Notes: generated from the letters alone by a model not told the origin. 64,000 nt of DNA from a virus (IMGVR_UViG_3300042564_005700:22797-86796); one strand, 5' to 3'; positions 1 to 8,807 are shown, numbered from the stretch's first letter. Numbers and translations: made by a program.

Positions 1-213
1 TAGTAAAGAACCAGCTAATGAAGATGGTTGAGCAGCTGTAACAGCTCCCATACCTGCAACGTTAGAAGCGTTAACATACGCATTCTCGTTGATTGAGTGA
101 TATTCAGCCATTTCTGACATCCATTCAACTCTTTCAGCAGATACACCCATGTTTTCCAATACTGGAGTCCACTTCTTAACTGCTTTTTGTTTGTCTATTC
201 TAATGTGTGACAT
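1..213 (-). CDS. gp23: Major capsid protein, N-terminal part (T4 gp23-like), runs off the left edge
   Basis: Only the first 71 codons lie in the window; the start is the ATG at 213 and the gene continues past base 1. The visible peptide begins MSHIRIDKQKAVKKW and contains NAYVNASNVAG, which resembles the T4 gp23 stretch just after its maturation cleavage (YNATNIAAG). A candidate prohead protease site, SINE followed by N44, sits immediately before it and fits the (L/I)xE rule. It lies directly downstream of the protease-scaffold gene, as gene 23 follows 21-22 in T4. The call rests on this order and a short N-terminal match; the capsid core is not visible. Confidence 0.72.
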   Translation of the reverse strand, partial: MSHIRIDKQKAVKKWTPVLENMGVSAERVEWMSEMAEYHSINENAYVNASNVAGMGAVTAAQPSSLAGSLL

Positions 214-240
214 AATTTAATTTTTATTTTTTTTTGTTAT

Positions 241-251
241 CTATATATAAC
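241..251 (-). promoter_or_regulatory. Putative late promoter of the major capsid gene
   Basis: On the minus strand the sequence reads GTTATATATAG, ending 27 bases before the capsid ATG. It is a variant of the TTAATATATA motif found upstream of other structural genes here. Role inferred from recurrence and position. Confidence 0.42.
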
Positions 252-293
252 CCTTGTTTTATCTACTTTTCGGAGATGTGGATTTTTTATAGA

Positions 294-2411
294 TTAGATG
301 TTTTTGAATCTTTCCATAATAGCAGTAACATCATTATCAGAAAGTTTATCTTCTTGTATAAGACTTTCGTGTGATACTAACTTTTTAGTTACAGATTCAT
401 TTGTTTTAAGCTTTCTAGTTGCCCAGAAGTGCTCAACTTGAGATTCGTTCATTAAAACTTCAGCTGGGTAAAGTCTAGCTTGTGATAAGATAGATTTTTT
501 AGCAGATTCATTCATTTGACTCCAGATAGCCTTAGTGTTTTCAGGCATTAATCTGATTACTCTTTCTTCAAGTGTTTCATTCTTTGTTGATAATGCTTCA
601 GCAATTAGACCTAATACATCTTTGGATGTGAAATAACTTCTCTCGTTTATGTGAAGTTTAACAGATTCCTGTTCTTCGTCTGATAGTGCATAAAAGCTAT
701 CTACTTGTGACTTGTTTAAGAATTTTAAGAAATTCAAGTCTGTAGATTCAGAAACTTTACGTTTTTTAGCTTCTTCTATTAATTTATTAATTGATTCAGA
801 TAATTCAGAATCTTCATGTCCACCAACTTCATAGTTATGTGAATGAACTTCTTCTTCATTTTCTTCATTTTCATTTTCTTCTTCATTTTCCATATTGTAA
901 GCCTCTTCTTCGTGAGCTGAAGGAACACCATTGTATTCTTCTTCATCTTCTTCAGTAGCGTTAGGTCCACAATTTTCATCTTCTTCAGCATCTTCGAAAC
1001 CAGCAGCTTGTAATGAAGGGAAAGCTTCTTCTTCATTTGATTCAAATAATTTACCACCTTTAGAATTTAATTTTTCAACGATTAATCCTTGGTAAGAAAT
1101 TGATTTGTCTAAGTTTTCAGCGATATATTCTGAATAAGCGATATTATCATCTAAATGTTCAGCGATGTACTCAGAGTAAGCGATGTTACCTTCAACGTGT
1201 TCAGCTAAATATTCTGAATAAGCGATTGAATTATCAACGTGTTCAGCGATGTACTCACCGTAAGCGATACTTTTATCTAAGTTTTCAGCGATGTACTCAG
1301 AGTAAGCGATGTTTTTGTCTAAGTTTTCAGCTAAATATTCTGAATACTCAATGTTTTTATCCAAATTCTCAGCTAAATACTCAGAATAAGAAATGTTTTT
1401 ATCCAAATTCTCAGCGATATACTCAGAATAAGAAATATTTTTATCAAGATTTTCAGCTAAATATTCTGAATACTCGATATTTTTATCTAAGTTTTCAGCC
1501 AAATACTCAGAGTAGTTAACAGCCTTTTCAAGATTTTCGGCTAAATAGTCATTATGTTTAATAAGTTTATTTGTAGTCTCTTTTAAAGACTTATTCTCAT
1601 TAACCATAATTTGAACTTTCTCAGCCAAATAATCCAAGTACTTAACAACTTGAGAATTTGTGTTATTTAACTCATCGTAATACTCTAAAAGTTGTTCAAG
1701 TTTTTTAGGACTTAAGTTACCTTTAGAAATTGCACCTTTAACTTCTTTCTTAGTAGAAGCTAATTCTTTAACTAAATATTGAGAATAGTCAGTTAACTGT
1801 TGTTTAGTAACAAATTCATTTTTGTTCATATCAAATAGTTGATTTATTTTGGACTCATCGGACATTTCATATATCCTAAAGTTGGAGTTTTGATTATAAC
1901 CCAAAGACTCGTTAAGAACCTTCACGCTCATCTTAGCCGATGCAAATCCTGGATCAGCTACTATATCATAAGTAAATAATTTCTTTAAGGAAACAGTACC
2001 ATCTGATTCAGTAATACCAGCCGCTCTTGAAGAAACAAAAACTGGACAACCATCATCAACTAATGCTTTAGCTTCTTTACCCCAATAGGTACTAAGAAGT
2101 CTAATTTCACCACTAACAAGGTTAGATTCTTTTACATAATTTGCTTTTGTAATTATGTGAGAAGCTCTAGAAAGAGATGTATCAAAAACATCTGGGTGAT
2201 CAAACTCACCATAAACAGCACCTAGACTGCTCATTCTATCATTCATCTCATTTAAAGCAGGAAGAAATTTGTCAGCAGTATAAATTCTTTCATTACGATT
2301 TTTAACACCGAATTCCGTGAATGTACCACCAAGTATATAATCTTTCTTACCATTGACACTTTCTCTTATAAGAGCATTTGTCGAATTTTCTACAATTAAA
2401 ACTGGTTTCAT
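294..2411 (-). CDS. gp21: Prohead protease fused to scaffold protein (gp21-gp22 fusion)
   Basis: A 705-residue protein. Residues 1-165 match the T4 gp21 serine protease family (S80): GEFDHP with His72, VFVSSR with Ser127/128, and DIVADPGFASA near residue 149. VLNE at 165-168 is a possible self-cleavage site. The rest looks like a scaffold. Residues 287-440 are eleven copies of a 14-residue unit of the type SEYLAENLDKNI-Y, followed by a very acidic stretch (about 455-545) and a helical C-terminus. In T4 the protease and the scaffold gp22 are separate genes; here they form one frame. Met183, preceded by AGGATAT, could allow separate translation of the scaffold. Role: core of the prohead and its maturation protease. 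Confidence 0.85.
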   Translation of the reverse strand: MKPVLIVENSTNALIRESVNGKKDYILGGTFTEFGVKNRNERIYTADKFLPALNEMNDRMSSLGAVYGEFDHPDVFDTSLSRASHIITKANYVKESNLVSGEIRLLSTYWGKEAKALVDDGCPVFVSSRAAGITESDGTVSLKKLFTYDIVADPGFASAKMSVKVLNESLGYNQNSNFRIYEMSDESKINQLFDMNKNEFVTKQQLTDYSQYLVKELASTKKEVKGAISKGNLSPKKLEQLLEYYDELNNTNSQVVKYLDYLAEKVQIMVNENKSLKETTNKLIKHNDYLAENLEKAVNYSEYLAENLDKNIEYSEYLAENLDKNISYSEYIAENLDKNISYSEYLAENLDKNIEYSEYLAENLDKNIAYSEYIAENLDKSIAYGEYIAEHVDNSIAYSEYLAEHVEGNIAYSEYIAEHLDDNIAYSEYIAENLDKSISYQGLIVEKLNSKGGKLFESNEEEAFPSLQAAGFEDAEEDENCGPNATEEDEEEYNGVPSAHEEEAYNMENEEENENEENEEEVHSHNYEVGGHEDSELSESINKLIEEAKKRKVSESTDLNFLKFLNKSQVDSFYALSDEEQESVKLHINERSYFTSKDVLGLIAEALSTKNETLEERVIRLMPENTKAIWSQMNESAKKSILSQARLYPAEVLMNESQVEHFWATRKLKTNESVTKKLVSHESLIQEDKLSDNDVTAIMERFKNI
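1092..1553 (-). repeat. Eleven 42-bp tandem repeats encoding protease-site units
   Basis: In-frame 42-bp units inside the protease-scaffold gene, residues 287-440. Each encodes Y(L/I)AE followed by N or H. The units differ at synonymous and a few non-synonymous positions, so they are diverged rather than freshly amplified. Confidence 0.88.
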
Positions 2412-2437
2412 TTAAATAGTTATTTTTTAAAATATAG

Positions 2438-2448
2438 AGTATATATTC
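2438..2448 (-). promoter_or_regulatory. Putative late promoter of the protease-scaffold gene
   Basis: Minus-strand GAATATATACT, ending 26 bases before the ATG at 2411. It resembles the TTAATATATA motif at a similar distance from other virion genes. Inference from recurrence. Confidence 0.42.
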
Positions 2449-2476
2449 ACTTCAAAAAACCGTTAAAAATAAAGAG

Positions 2477-2591
2477 TGGATTTTTTACAGAACTTCTACA
2501 ACAATTGACTTTGTTATACTAAGCAGGTTCAAAGTAATGTATTTATCGAAATAATGAATATGATTTCCTAAGTGAATGGATTTTTTACAGA
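2477..2591. repeat. Direct repeat TGGATTTTTTACAGA, two copies 100 bp apart
   Basis: Identical 15-base copies at 2477-2491 and 2577-2591 lie in the divergent gap between the protease-scaffold gene and the plus-strand block. A close variant, TGGATTTTTTATAGA, sits at 279-293 just after the protease-scaffold gene. Function unknown; a regulatory or recombination site is possible. Confidence 0.6.
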
Positions 2592-2644
2592 GGGGCAGTG
2601 ATTAACTTAATAAATAATAGAAATTTTTGCAAATTCGAGGATTT

Positions 2645-3031
2645 ATGATACTAACAAGAGTAATAGATATTAAAATAAATGAATCAAACTTTCAATACTA
2701 TGAAGATTTGGGATATGATGTAACTATTGGGGAAAATATACAAATACCCATAGAGTTAATGTCAAAAGGATCACATTATAAAATAACTTGTAAATGTGAT
2801 GGATGTGGTATAGAAAAGGATGTAATCTTTAAAAACTATATTAAATATGATAATAAGTGGGGTGAATATTATTGTAGAAAATGTTCCGAAGTAAAAAGAA
2901 AGAAAACACTAAGAGAAAACTTCGGAGTTGACTACCCAATACAAAATAAAAAGGTTCTTACTAAGATGAAAAAAACTCTAGTTGAGAAGTATGGTGTAGA
3001 TAATATCTCAAAGAGAGATAAACAAAATTAA
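2645..3031 (+). CDS. Zinc-ribbon protein related to phage homing-endonuclease accessory domains
   Basis: A 128-residue protein starting at the ATG at 2645, preceded by GAGG; an upstream TTG at 2627 is less likely. It has CKCDGCG and, about 30 residues later, CRKC, forming a probable zinc site. The C-terminus has two tandem motifs, ENFGVDYPIQ and EKYGVDNISK, of a kind often seen in phage proteins associated with homing endonucleases. No nuclease catalytic motif is visible, so this may be a remnant or a stand-alone DNA-binding piece. It is the first gene of a plus-strand block inserted between the head genes. Confidence 0.55.
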   Translation: MILTRVIDIKINESNFQYYEDLGYDVTIGENIQIPIELMSKGSHYKITCKCDGCGIEKDVIFKNYIKYDNKWGEYYCRKCSEVKRKKTLRENFGVDYPIQNKKVLTKMKKTLVEKYGVDNISKRDKQN

Positions 3032-3052
3032 ATTCACTAATAGAATAAACAT

Positions 3053-4933
3053 ATGATAGAATTAAAAGAGGGAGATGTATTTGTAGGACAAATAGAATTT
3101 TCGACAAACGGAAACGCATCTCTAAAAATAGAAGAGAAAGAAGTATTCATTTATAAAAAGAATACACTTAACTCATTACACTTAGATAAAGTGAAAATTG
3201 AAATATTCAAAGCTGAGAAAAAGCTAGAAGGAAAAGTTACTGAAGTAGTTTCAAGATATAAGACAGAATTTGTTGGAAAAGTACAAATAGGTAAAAAATC
3301 AACATTTGTAATACCAGATAGTAATAGAATTCCAGTTGATTTCTATATCAAAGGTGGATTAGTAGCTGAAGATAATCAAAAGGTTATTGTTGAGTTAGTA
3401 AAGTGGACTGATAGTAAATCACCACAAGGTAAAATAGTTAAAATATTAGGAGATTCTGGTGATAACAACGCTGAGATGAACTCAATTATGTATGAATATA
3501 ATCTACCTGTTGATTTCCCACAAGATGTTATAAATGAGGCTGAATTAGTACCAGAGATTATAACTGAAAAAGAAATTAAATCTCGAAGAGATATGAGAGG
3601 TATAACAACCTTAACTATTGACCCAGTTGATGCTAAAGACTTTGATGATGCTTTATCAGTTAATATAATAAGTGATAATAAAATTGAAGTAGGAGTACAC
3701 ATCGCAGATGTTGCTCATTATGTAAAACCTGAAACTAAATTAGATGAAGAAGCTTTCAAAAGAGCTACCTCTGTTTATTTAGTGGATAGATGTGTTCCAA
3801 TGTTACCAGAAAGATTAAGTAATGGGATATGTTCTCTAAAACCTCACGAAGATAGACTAGCATTCTCTGTTATATTCACATTAGACTATGATGGTAATAT
3901 ATTAGATACTTGGCAAGGAAAAACAATAATACACTCTGATAGAAGATACTCATACGAAGAAGCTCAAGAGATAATTGAAGGTGTTGATGGTGATTATAAT
4001 AAAGAGATAAGAATTTTAGATTCTATTGCTAGAAAAATCAGAAAGAAAAGAATTAAAGATGGTTCTATTGAAATGGGAGGCATTGAAGTTAAATTCAAAT
4101 TAGCACCAGATAACAAGAAACCAATTGGTGTTTATTTCAAAGAACAAAAAGAAGCTAATAAATTAATTGAAGAATTTATGTTATTAGCTAATAAATCTGT
4201 TGCTAAGACACTTTCAACAGCTGGATGGGCAAATGTATATAGAGTTCACGATACACCTAATATCGATAAGTTAAATGAATTGGTTGGAATTTGCAACACA
4301 TTTAAATACGAATTAGATGTAGATGTAGAGTCGAATGACTTGAAGAAGTCACTTAACAATTTACTAGTTCAGATTAAAGGAACACCTGAAGAGAATATGA
4401 TAGAAACATTAGTTACTAGATGTATGTCTAAGGCTACTTATACAATCAAGAACATAGGACACTATGGTTTAGGATTTACACACTATTCACACTTTACAAG
4501 TCCAATTAGAAGATATCCTGATTTAATCACACATAGAATTTTATTTGATTTCTTAAATAAAGGAAAACAGGGAAACCCTGGTAAAGTTGAAGACCAAGCT
4601 AAATGGTGTTCATCCCGTGAATTGATTGCTGCTAAAGCTCAAAGAGATTCTATTAAATATAAACAAGCTGAATATCTTTTAGATAAAATCGGAAAAGTAT
4701 TTGATGGAATCGTATCAGGAGTAAGTGATTGGGGTATGTATGTTGAATTAACCGAAAGTAAATGTGAAGGAATGGTTAGATATCAAACATTAGAAGGTAA
4801 ATGGTCAGTTGATACAAATAACTATACTATAACTAATGAATTAGGTGATAAAATCAGATTAGGAGATCCTGTTAAAGTTGTAGTTAAATCAGTAGACTTA
4901 GAAAGAAAACAAATAGATTTCACAATATTTTAA
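3053..4933 (+). CDS. rnr: RNase R / RNase II family 3'-5' exoribonuclease
   Basis: A 626-residue protein with cold-shock-like OB domains (about 1-135), an RNB catalytic domain and a C-terminal S1 domain (about 555-626). The RNB metal site TIDPVDAKDFDDA carries Asp190, 196, 198 and 199, matching the four catalytic aspartates of E. coli RNase II. The conserved HYSHFTSPIRRYPDL segment is near residue 480. It lacks the N-terminal helix-turn-helix of many bacterial RNase R proteins but looks catalytically complete. It would degrade RNA processively in the cytoplasm. The next gene starts at the base after its stop, so they are probably co-transcribed. Confidence 0.93.
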   Translation: MIELKEGDVFVGQIEFSTNGNASLKIEEKEVFIYKKNTLNSLHLDKVKIEIFKAEKKLEGKVTEVVSRYKTEFVGKVQIGKKSTFVIPDSNRIPVDFYIKGGLVAEDNQKVIVELVKWTDSKSPQGKIVKILGDSGDNNAEMNSIMYEYNLPVDFPQDVINEAELVPEIITEKEIKSRRDMRGITTLTIDPVDAKDFDDALSVNIISDNKIEVGVHIADVAHYVKPETKLDEEAFKRATSVYLVDRCVPMLPERLSNGICSLKPHEDRLAFSVIFTLDYDGNILDTWQGKTIIHSDRRYSYEEAQEIIEGVDGDYNKEIRILDSIARKIRKKRIKDGSIEMGGIEVKFKLAPDNKKPIGVYFKEQKEANKLIEEFMLLANKSVAKTLSTAGWANVYRVHDTPNIDKLNELVGICNTFKYELDVDVESNDLKKSLNNLLVQIKGTPEENMIETLVTRCMSKATYTIKNIGHYGLGFTHYSHFTSPIRRYPDLITHRILFDFLNKGKQGNPGKVEDQAKWCSSRELIAAKAQRDSIKYKQAEYLLDKIGKVFDGIVSGVSDWGMYVELTESKCEGMVRYQTLEGKWSVDTNNYTITNELGDKIRLGDPVKVVVKSVDLERKQIDFTIF

Positions 4934-5383
4934 ATGGATGGTTGGAGTGTAACAAAGTCTTTTAATATTAAATTAGATAATAATAATTTAGAACAATACG
5001 AGAAACTATTATCTAATTTTAGTAATTGGAAAGAATATAAAAGAGATATTAAACTAAATTCAATTTTAGAAGATAAAAAGATTGAATTTACTTTAGATAT
5101 ATCCGCACATTCTCTTGGTGTTATGTATGTAAATGTTGTAACAGATGATAATTATGACTATGATGTTCTTAAAAAATCATCATCTGCTATAAAGTTTATG
5201 AAATTTATACTCAAAGGTAATAATGTTTTAGAATTAGAAATAACAATTAAAACAATGACTACTGAATGGGGTAAGATTATCAGAAACTTAATTGAATCAG
5301 GAGTTGAACTAGAACTCAGACAAAACATAGTAGATAATCAAGTCAAATCTTTCTACTTTACATATCCAAAAATGACAGCATGA
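4934..5383 (+). CDS. Hypothetical protein, possible degenerate prohead-protease-like fold
   Basis: A 149-residue protein whose ATG follows the RNase R stop directly. I do not recognise the family with confidence. The segment TMTTEWGKIIRNLIESGVEL followed by a FYFTY strand resembles the gp21 segment STYWGKEAKALVDDG followed by LFTYD in this genome. The catalytic His and Ser motifs are absent. It could be a non-catalytic head-assembly relative or a chance likeness. Its stop overlaps the next start in ATGATGA. Confidence 0.6.
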   Translation: MDGWSVTKSFNIKLDNNNLEQYEKLLSNFSNWKEYKRDIKLNSILEDKKIEFTLDISAHSLGVMYVNVVTDDNYDYDVLKKSSSAIKFMKFILKGNNVLELEITIKTMTTEWGKIIRNLIESGVELELRQNIVDNQVKSFYFTYPKMTA

Positions 5384-5817
5384 TGAAATTTATCAACATA
5401 TTAACAGAAGCCAATCAGGACTATTTAAATGAAATCATAGATAAAATGTCTATTTCTGAGATTGAATATATCGAATCTTTATATTCCAAATTTAGTGCAA
5501 TTGAATACATAGATGATAATGATAATGAATGTATGTTTGCTATATTAGATGATAACCTATTAGTAGACATATCAAATCTATATAAAAAATATGGAATAAA
5601 ATTCAAAGTGGTGGATTTATCAACTGATATATTTTTCGACAACCACTTTGATGTTCTTTTTGAAAATAATATTGGACAAGATATGTCTAATATCATACTT
5701 AAATTAATATTAAGTTTCAAAGAAGATTTTACTACAAAGGATATTGTTCTTGATAAAATATTAAGTAAAGGAATATCCAGTCTTACAAAATTTGATAAAG
5801 AGATTCTAGATAACTAG
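5380..5817 (+). CDS. Hypothetical protein with capsid-targeting-like start
   Basis: A 145-residue acidic protein. It begins MMKFINILTE followed by A, which resembles the T4 internal-protein signal MKTYQEFIAE followed by A; cleavage would fall after Glu10. The C-terminal 25 residues, LDKILSKGISSLTKFDKEIL, resemble segments in the proteins at 24552 and 50608. It overlaps the upstream gene by 4 bases. It also shares the palindromic stop CTAG with the convergent portal gene. Function unknown. Confidence 0.7.
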   Translation: MMKFINILTEANQDYLNEIIDKMSISEIEYIESLYSKFSAIEYIDDNDNECMFAILDDNLLVDISNLYKKYGIKFKVVDLSTDIFFDNHFDVLFENNIGQDMSNIILKLILSFKEDFTTKDIVLDKILSKGISSLTKFDKEILDN

Positions 5818-7529
5818 AATTCGAATTCCCCACCACCTTCAGCAGGAGGAGTTTCTCCACCCTCAGCCGGAGCTTCTGGAGCGGCTTGAGCACCTTGAGC
5901 AGGAGCTTCACCTTCAGCAGGAGGCGTCTCACCACCTTCAGCAGGAGCTTCACCACCTTCAGCAGGAGCACCACCGGCAGCGGCGGCAGCGGCGGCGACA
6001 GACGCAGCATCTTTAGCCCAGTATCTTTGATTTTCAGCAATTTCCTCTTGAGTAAGTTTAAATACATTGTCTATTAAGTAATCAACGTGGAAGTAAGGTT
6101 TCTCACCATTCATAATTCCAACTAATGTTCCAAATATCTCAGCTTTCTTAGCTAAGTTTCCTAATTTCTTCCACTCTTCAAATACTTGATTTGAGTTAAA
6201 AGTAATATCCATTTGATTCATGATAACTTCATCATCTTTCAACTCAGGGAACTCAATTAACATTTGTAATTTAAGAGGTTTAACAATTAATTCTTTAAAG
6301 TTAGCTCTTAATCTATTAACAAAGTTATAAAACTTAATCTCATCTCTTGTCATCTCAGAAGCATCTGAGAAAAGGTTACCACCACCATTTTCTTTATCGA
6401 ATCTTTGGAAAGGAATTTTAGAAGCTCTTTTCAAAGCATTATAGAACCAAGTTAACATATCAGACTCATTCAAGTTATGTCCTTCTGGTGAAACTAATTC
6501 CATAGCTGGTGTACCAGCATCTCCTTCAGGAAACCAAATTTGTTTATTATAAGGTAAGTGTTTAGCCCCATTGATACTTAAAGTACCTAATGTATCATCC
6601 CATTCTACTTCTTCAGAATAGTCATTAATTAATTGACCAATTTGTTCTTCAGCTCTTTGTCTTGATAAACCTTTAATTGGAATAGTAAATTTTTGATAAA
6701 CGGTAGCATTAATAATGTTAAACATAACTCTTGTTTGTTCAAGAATCTTTAACTGATTATATGGTTTAATTAAACCTTCAACATAAGAAGTTTCTGAATA
6801 ATCATTTTGAGTAGAGTAAGAAATATAAACTATTTGAGAATCTAAGAATATTCTTCTTAATTGAGGATCCTCTGGAAACTGAATCCATAAGTGACCTATT
6901 GTTGGTTCATAAGCTGGAACTAAAGTTTCTGGTCTTAATCTATTAAATCCAATGATATTTTTCTTTTTATCATCATAAATAATTTCAAGTGCTAAATAAC
7001 CATCAACTAAAAAGTCTTTCATCATATTCCAAGCCGTGATACTATCACCGAATCCAAACTTATTATAAATTTTTTCAAAATACTCTTGATATTTATCTTT
7101 TACTTCTTGTGGATACTCATTAGATAATGTTTTTGGAGAACAAAAGTCTCTATCATCATTGTAAACGATACTCTCATCAGCTATCGAACTAACAAAGTCT
7201 CTAATCTCATCTTTAATAGAATACTCTCTTAGGATTCTTCTTTTATCACCATATGCTTTATCTAAGTAAGGAATAGATTTTCTATTTAATACCGAAGCAA
7301 CGGCTCTTTGAGAAAAGAAATCATACATTGAGTTACCTCTAGCAGCGTATGGATCTTCGTTGATACCAATACCTACTTGATTTCTAACAATCATATCATC
7401 ATAATTCATACCATATGATGATAAACTTCTTAAAATTCTATTAAAAAGTCCTTTGTTTTCAACTGCACTATTTGTGTAAGCGAAATTCGAATTTGATGTA
7501 TCTTGATTAGATTGATTATAAGAAGCCAT
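5814..7529 (-). CDS. gp20: Portal vertex protein (T4 gp20-like)
   Basis: A 571-residue protein matching gp20-type portals, including DSQIVYISYS, the GLIKPYNQLKILEQ helix and the SEMTRDEIKFYNFVNRLR segment that typifies the family clip and stem. T4 gp20 is 524 residues. The excess is a C-terminal tail (about 515-571) of Ala, Gly, Pro and Glu built from PAEGGE-like repeats, unusual in this AT-rich genome. The portal forms the dodecameric DNA gate at one capsid vertex and nucleates prohead assembly. It is upstream of the protease-scaffold gene on the same strand, as in T4, although a plus-strand block intervenes. Confidence 0.9.
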   Translation of the reverse strand: MASYNQSNQDTSNSNFAYTNSAVENKGLFNRILRSLSSYGMNYDDMIVRNQVGIGINEDPYAARGNSMYDFFSQRAVASVLNRKSIPYLDKAYGDKRRILREYSIKDEIRDFVSSIADESIVYNDDRDFCSPKTLSNEYPQEVKDKYQEYFEKIYNKFGFGDSITAWNMMKDFLVDGYLALEIIYDDKKKNIIGFNRLRPETLVPAYEPTIGHLWIQFPEDPQLRRIFLDSQIVYISYSTQNDYSETSYVEGLIKPYNQLKILEQTRVMFNIINATVYQKFTIPIKGLSRQRAEEQIGQLINDYSEEVEWDDTLGTLSINGAKHLPYNKQIWFPEGDAGTPAMELVSPEGHNLNESDMLTWFYNALKRASKIPFQRFDKENGGGNLFSDASEMTRDEIKFYNFVNRLRANFKELIVKPLKLQMLIEFPELKDDEVIMNQMDITFNSNQVFEEWKKLGNLAKKAEIFGTLVGIMNGEKPYFHVDYLIDNVFKLTQEEIAENQRYWAKDAASVAAAAAAAGGAPAEGGEAPAEGGETPPAEGEAPAQGAQAAPEAPAEGGETPPAEGGGEFEF

Positions 7530-7552
7530 TTATTGTTTTAATAAAATTTATA

Positions 7553-7563
7553 TTATATATTAA
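7553..7563 (-). promoter_or_regulatory. Putative late promoter of the portal gene
   Basis: Minus-strand TTAATATATAA, ending 23 bases before the portal ATG, followed by TATAAAT. The same motif and spacing occur before the genes at 8077 and 17709. Confidence 0.55.
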
Positions 7564-7600
7564 AATCAAAGAGTCCCTCCAAACAATTGATAATGTTGAA

Positions 7601-8077
7601 TTATACATAGAAAGTTCTAAAAACAACCTTCAAATCTGTTGAAGTTAGCTTACTTTCAACGAAAAATGATTGAAAATCGTCTTGATTTTTAGAAATTGCA
7701 TCTACTAATTTTTGAAATTTCATAGCTGATCTTTTCTCTAAAAATTTATTACCTTCACTCCAAGTAATATCACCTGTTTTAGGATCGATAACAGAGTCTA
7801 TTCTATGTGTATTATTACCAGAGTTGAATATGGATCTAAGTAAAAAAGACTCACCTGATCTAAATAAACTCATCTCTTGGAACTTAGCCTCAGGAAAAGG
7901 TCTAACACCACCAACTAAAATACCAAAAATCATCTCGTCAACTTCTCTTCTAGACATATTAACAGCGTGTGTTCTTAATTCTTTAGCTCTATCGATTTGC
8001 CCAAAATCTTCTAATTTATCAGCAGCACTGATATATGTTGAGTAATCCAATTCTTCAAATTTTCTGATGTGTTTCAT
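7601..8077 (-). CDS. Hypothetical protein with capsid-targeting-like start
   Basis: A 158-residue protein beginning MKHIRKFEELDYS. The basic-aromatic start ending in Glu is shared with many small proteins in this window and resembles the T4 internal-protein signal. The body has no motif I recognise. It is transcribed toward the portal gene and has its own promoter-like TTAATATATAA 23 bases upstream. A packaged internal protein is inferred. Confidence 0.68.
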   Translation of the reverse strand: MKHIRKFEELDYSTYISAADKLEDFGQIDRAKELRTHAVNMSRREVDEMIFGILVGGVRPFPEAKFQEMSLFRSGESFLLRSIFNSGNNTHRIDSVIDPKTGDITWSEGNKFLEKRSAMKFQKLVDAISKNQDDFQSFFVESKLTSTDLKVVFRTFYV

Positions 8078-8100
8078 AGTATTTTGTATATTTTATATGA

Positions 8101-8111
8101 TTATATATTAA
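8101..8111 (-). promoter_or_regulatory. Putative late promoter of the 7601-8077 gene
   Basis: Minus-strand TTAATATATAA ending 23 bases before the ATG, followed by TCATATAAA. It abuts the stop codon of the upstream gene. Confidence 0.55.
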
Positions 8112-8807
8112 TTATTTATTACCATATTTTTTTTGATTGCTTTGAATTCTTTGTATATGTTTTTTCAATACAACATATTTATCGGAAATTTCTCCTCGAA
8201 CATCATAGAAGTCATCCATAGATGAGTTCATTATTTCTTGATGTCTCTTATCCTTATCCTTTAACTTAACTTGCCATATATCAAATAACTTACCTGGATC
8301 ATATTTATTTTTAGGGTGTCCAGATATTAAAAATCTAGGAACTAAACTCATATCAATTCTATGAACTAATTTAACCAATCTAACATCATATTCAACGATA
8401 GAATATTCAAATCCAAACTTTATAAGTTCAGCATACATACCCTCATAATTAACTTTTAATGGTCTATTTTGGTCTAAATCCTCTTCTGTAATAAATTTAT
8501 CAAATAAAAAAGCTCTTACTTCAAGTGGTATAAAATTTAAATTAACACCAAATACTATTATCTGTTTTCCTATTTTTTTATAGTTTGTAACAAAAATAGG
8601 AGACCACTTCATCCAATTAGAACTATCAAGGTAATGTAAGTGAAAAAACATACCAGGCATTAAATCCTTAACATCAATAGCAAAAACATCTTTATCAGAT
8701 TTTTGATACTTATTATAAAAATATAAAGAGTTATTTTTAAAATTATCTGCTATACCATCTCCGTCAACTAACATTCTAAGACCTATTCTATCAACCAATT
8801 CCCCCAT
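8112..8807 (-). CDS. Conserved phage protein, possible virion or head-completion component
   Basis: A 231-residue protein. The middle (about 40-105) has the pattern MPGMFFHLHYLD, then IFVTNYKK, then VFGVNLNFIPLEVRAFL, which I associate with a family common in T4-like phages though I cannot name its function with certainty. It sits back to back with the gp4-like gene across a 42-base gap. Its place between the portal and gp4 suggests a structural or DNA-end role. This is inference. Confidence 0.65.
   Translation of the reverse strand: MGELVDRIGLRMLVDGDGIADNFKNNSLYFYNKYQKSDKDVFAIDVKDLMPGMFFHLHYLDSSNWMKWSPIFVTNYKKIGKQIIVFGVNLNFIPLEVRAFLFDKFITEEDLDQNRPLKVNYEGMYAELIKFGFEYSIVEYDVRLVKLVHRIDMSLVPRFLISGHPKNKYDPGKLFDIWQVKLKDKDKRHQEIMNSSMDDFYDVRGEISDKYVVLKKHIQRIQSNQKKYGNK

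Noticed and set aside
1100-1519. Plus-strand open frame across the scaffold repeats
   Set aside because: An antisense shadow of the 42-bp repeats with no family signature.
1092-1553. 42-bp repeats considered as a CRISPR array
   Set aside because: Units are in frame within the scaffold, contiguous without spacers, and encode a regular 14-residue helix repeat.
2627-2644. TTG start for the zinc-ribbon gene
   Set aside because: The ATG at 2645 has a GAGG ribosome-binding site at good distance; the TTG has none.
2412-2644. Possible tRNA or small RNA in the divergent gap
   Set aside because: I could not fold a cloverleaf; GGTTCAAAG at about 2526 looks like a T-loop but no matching stems were found.
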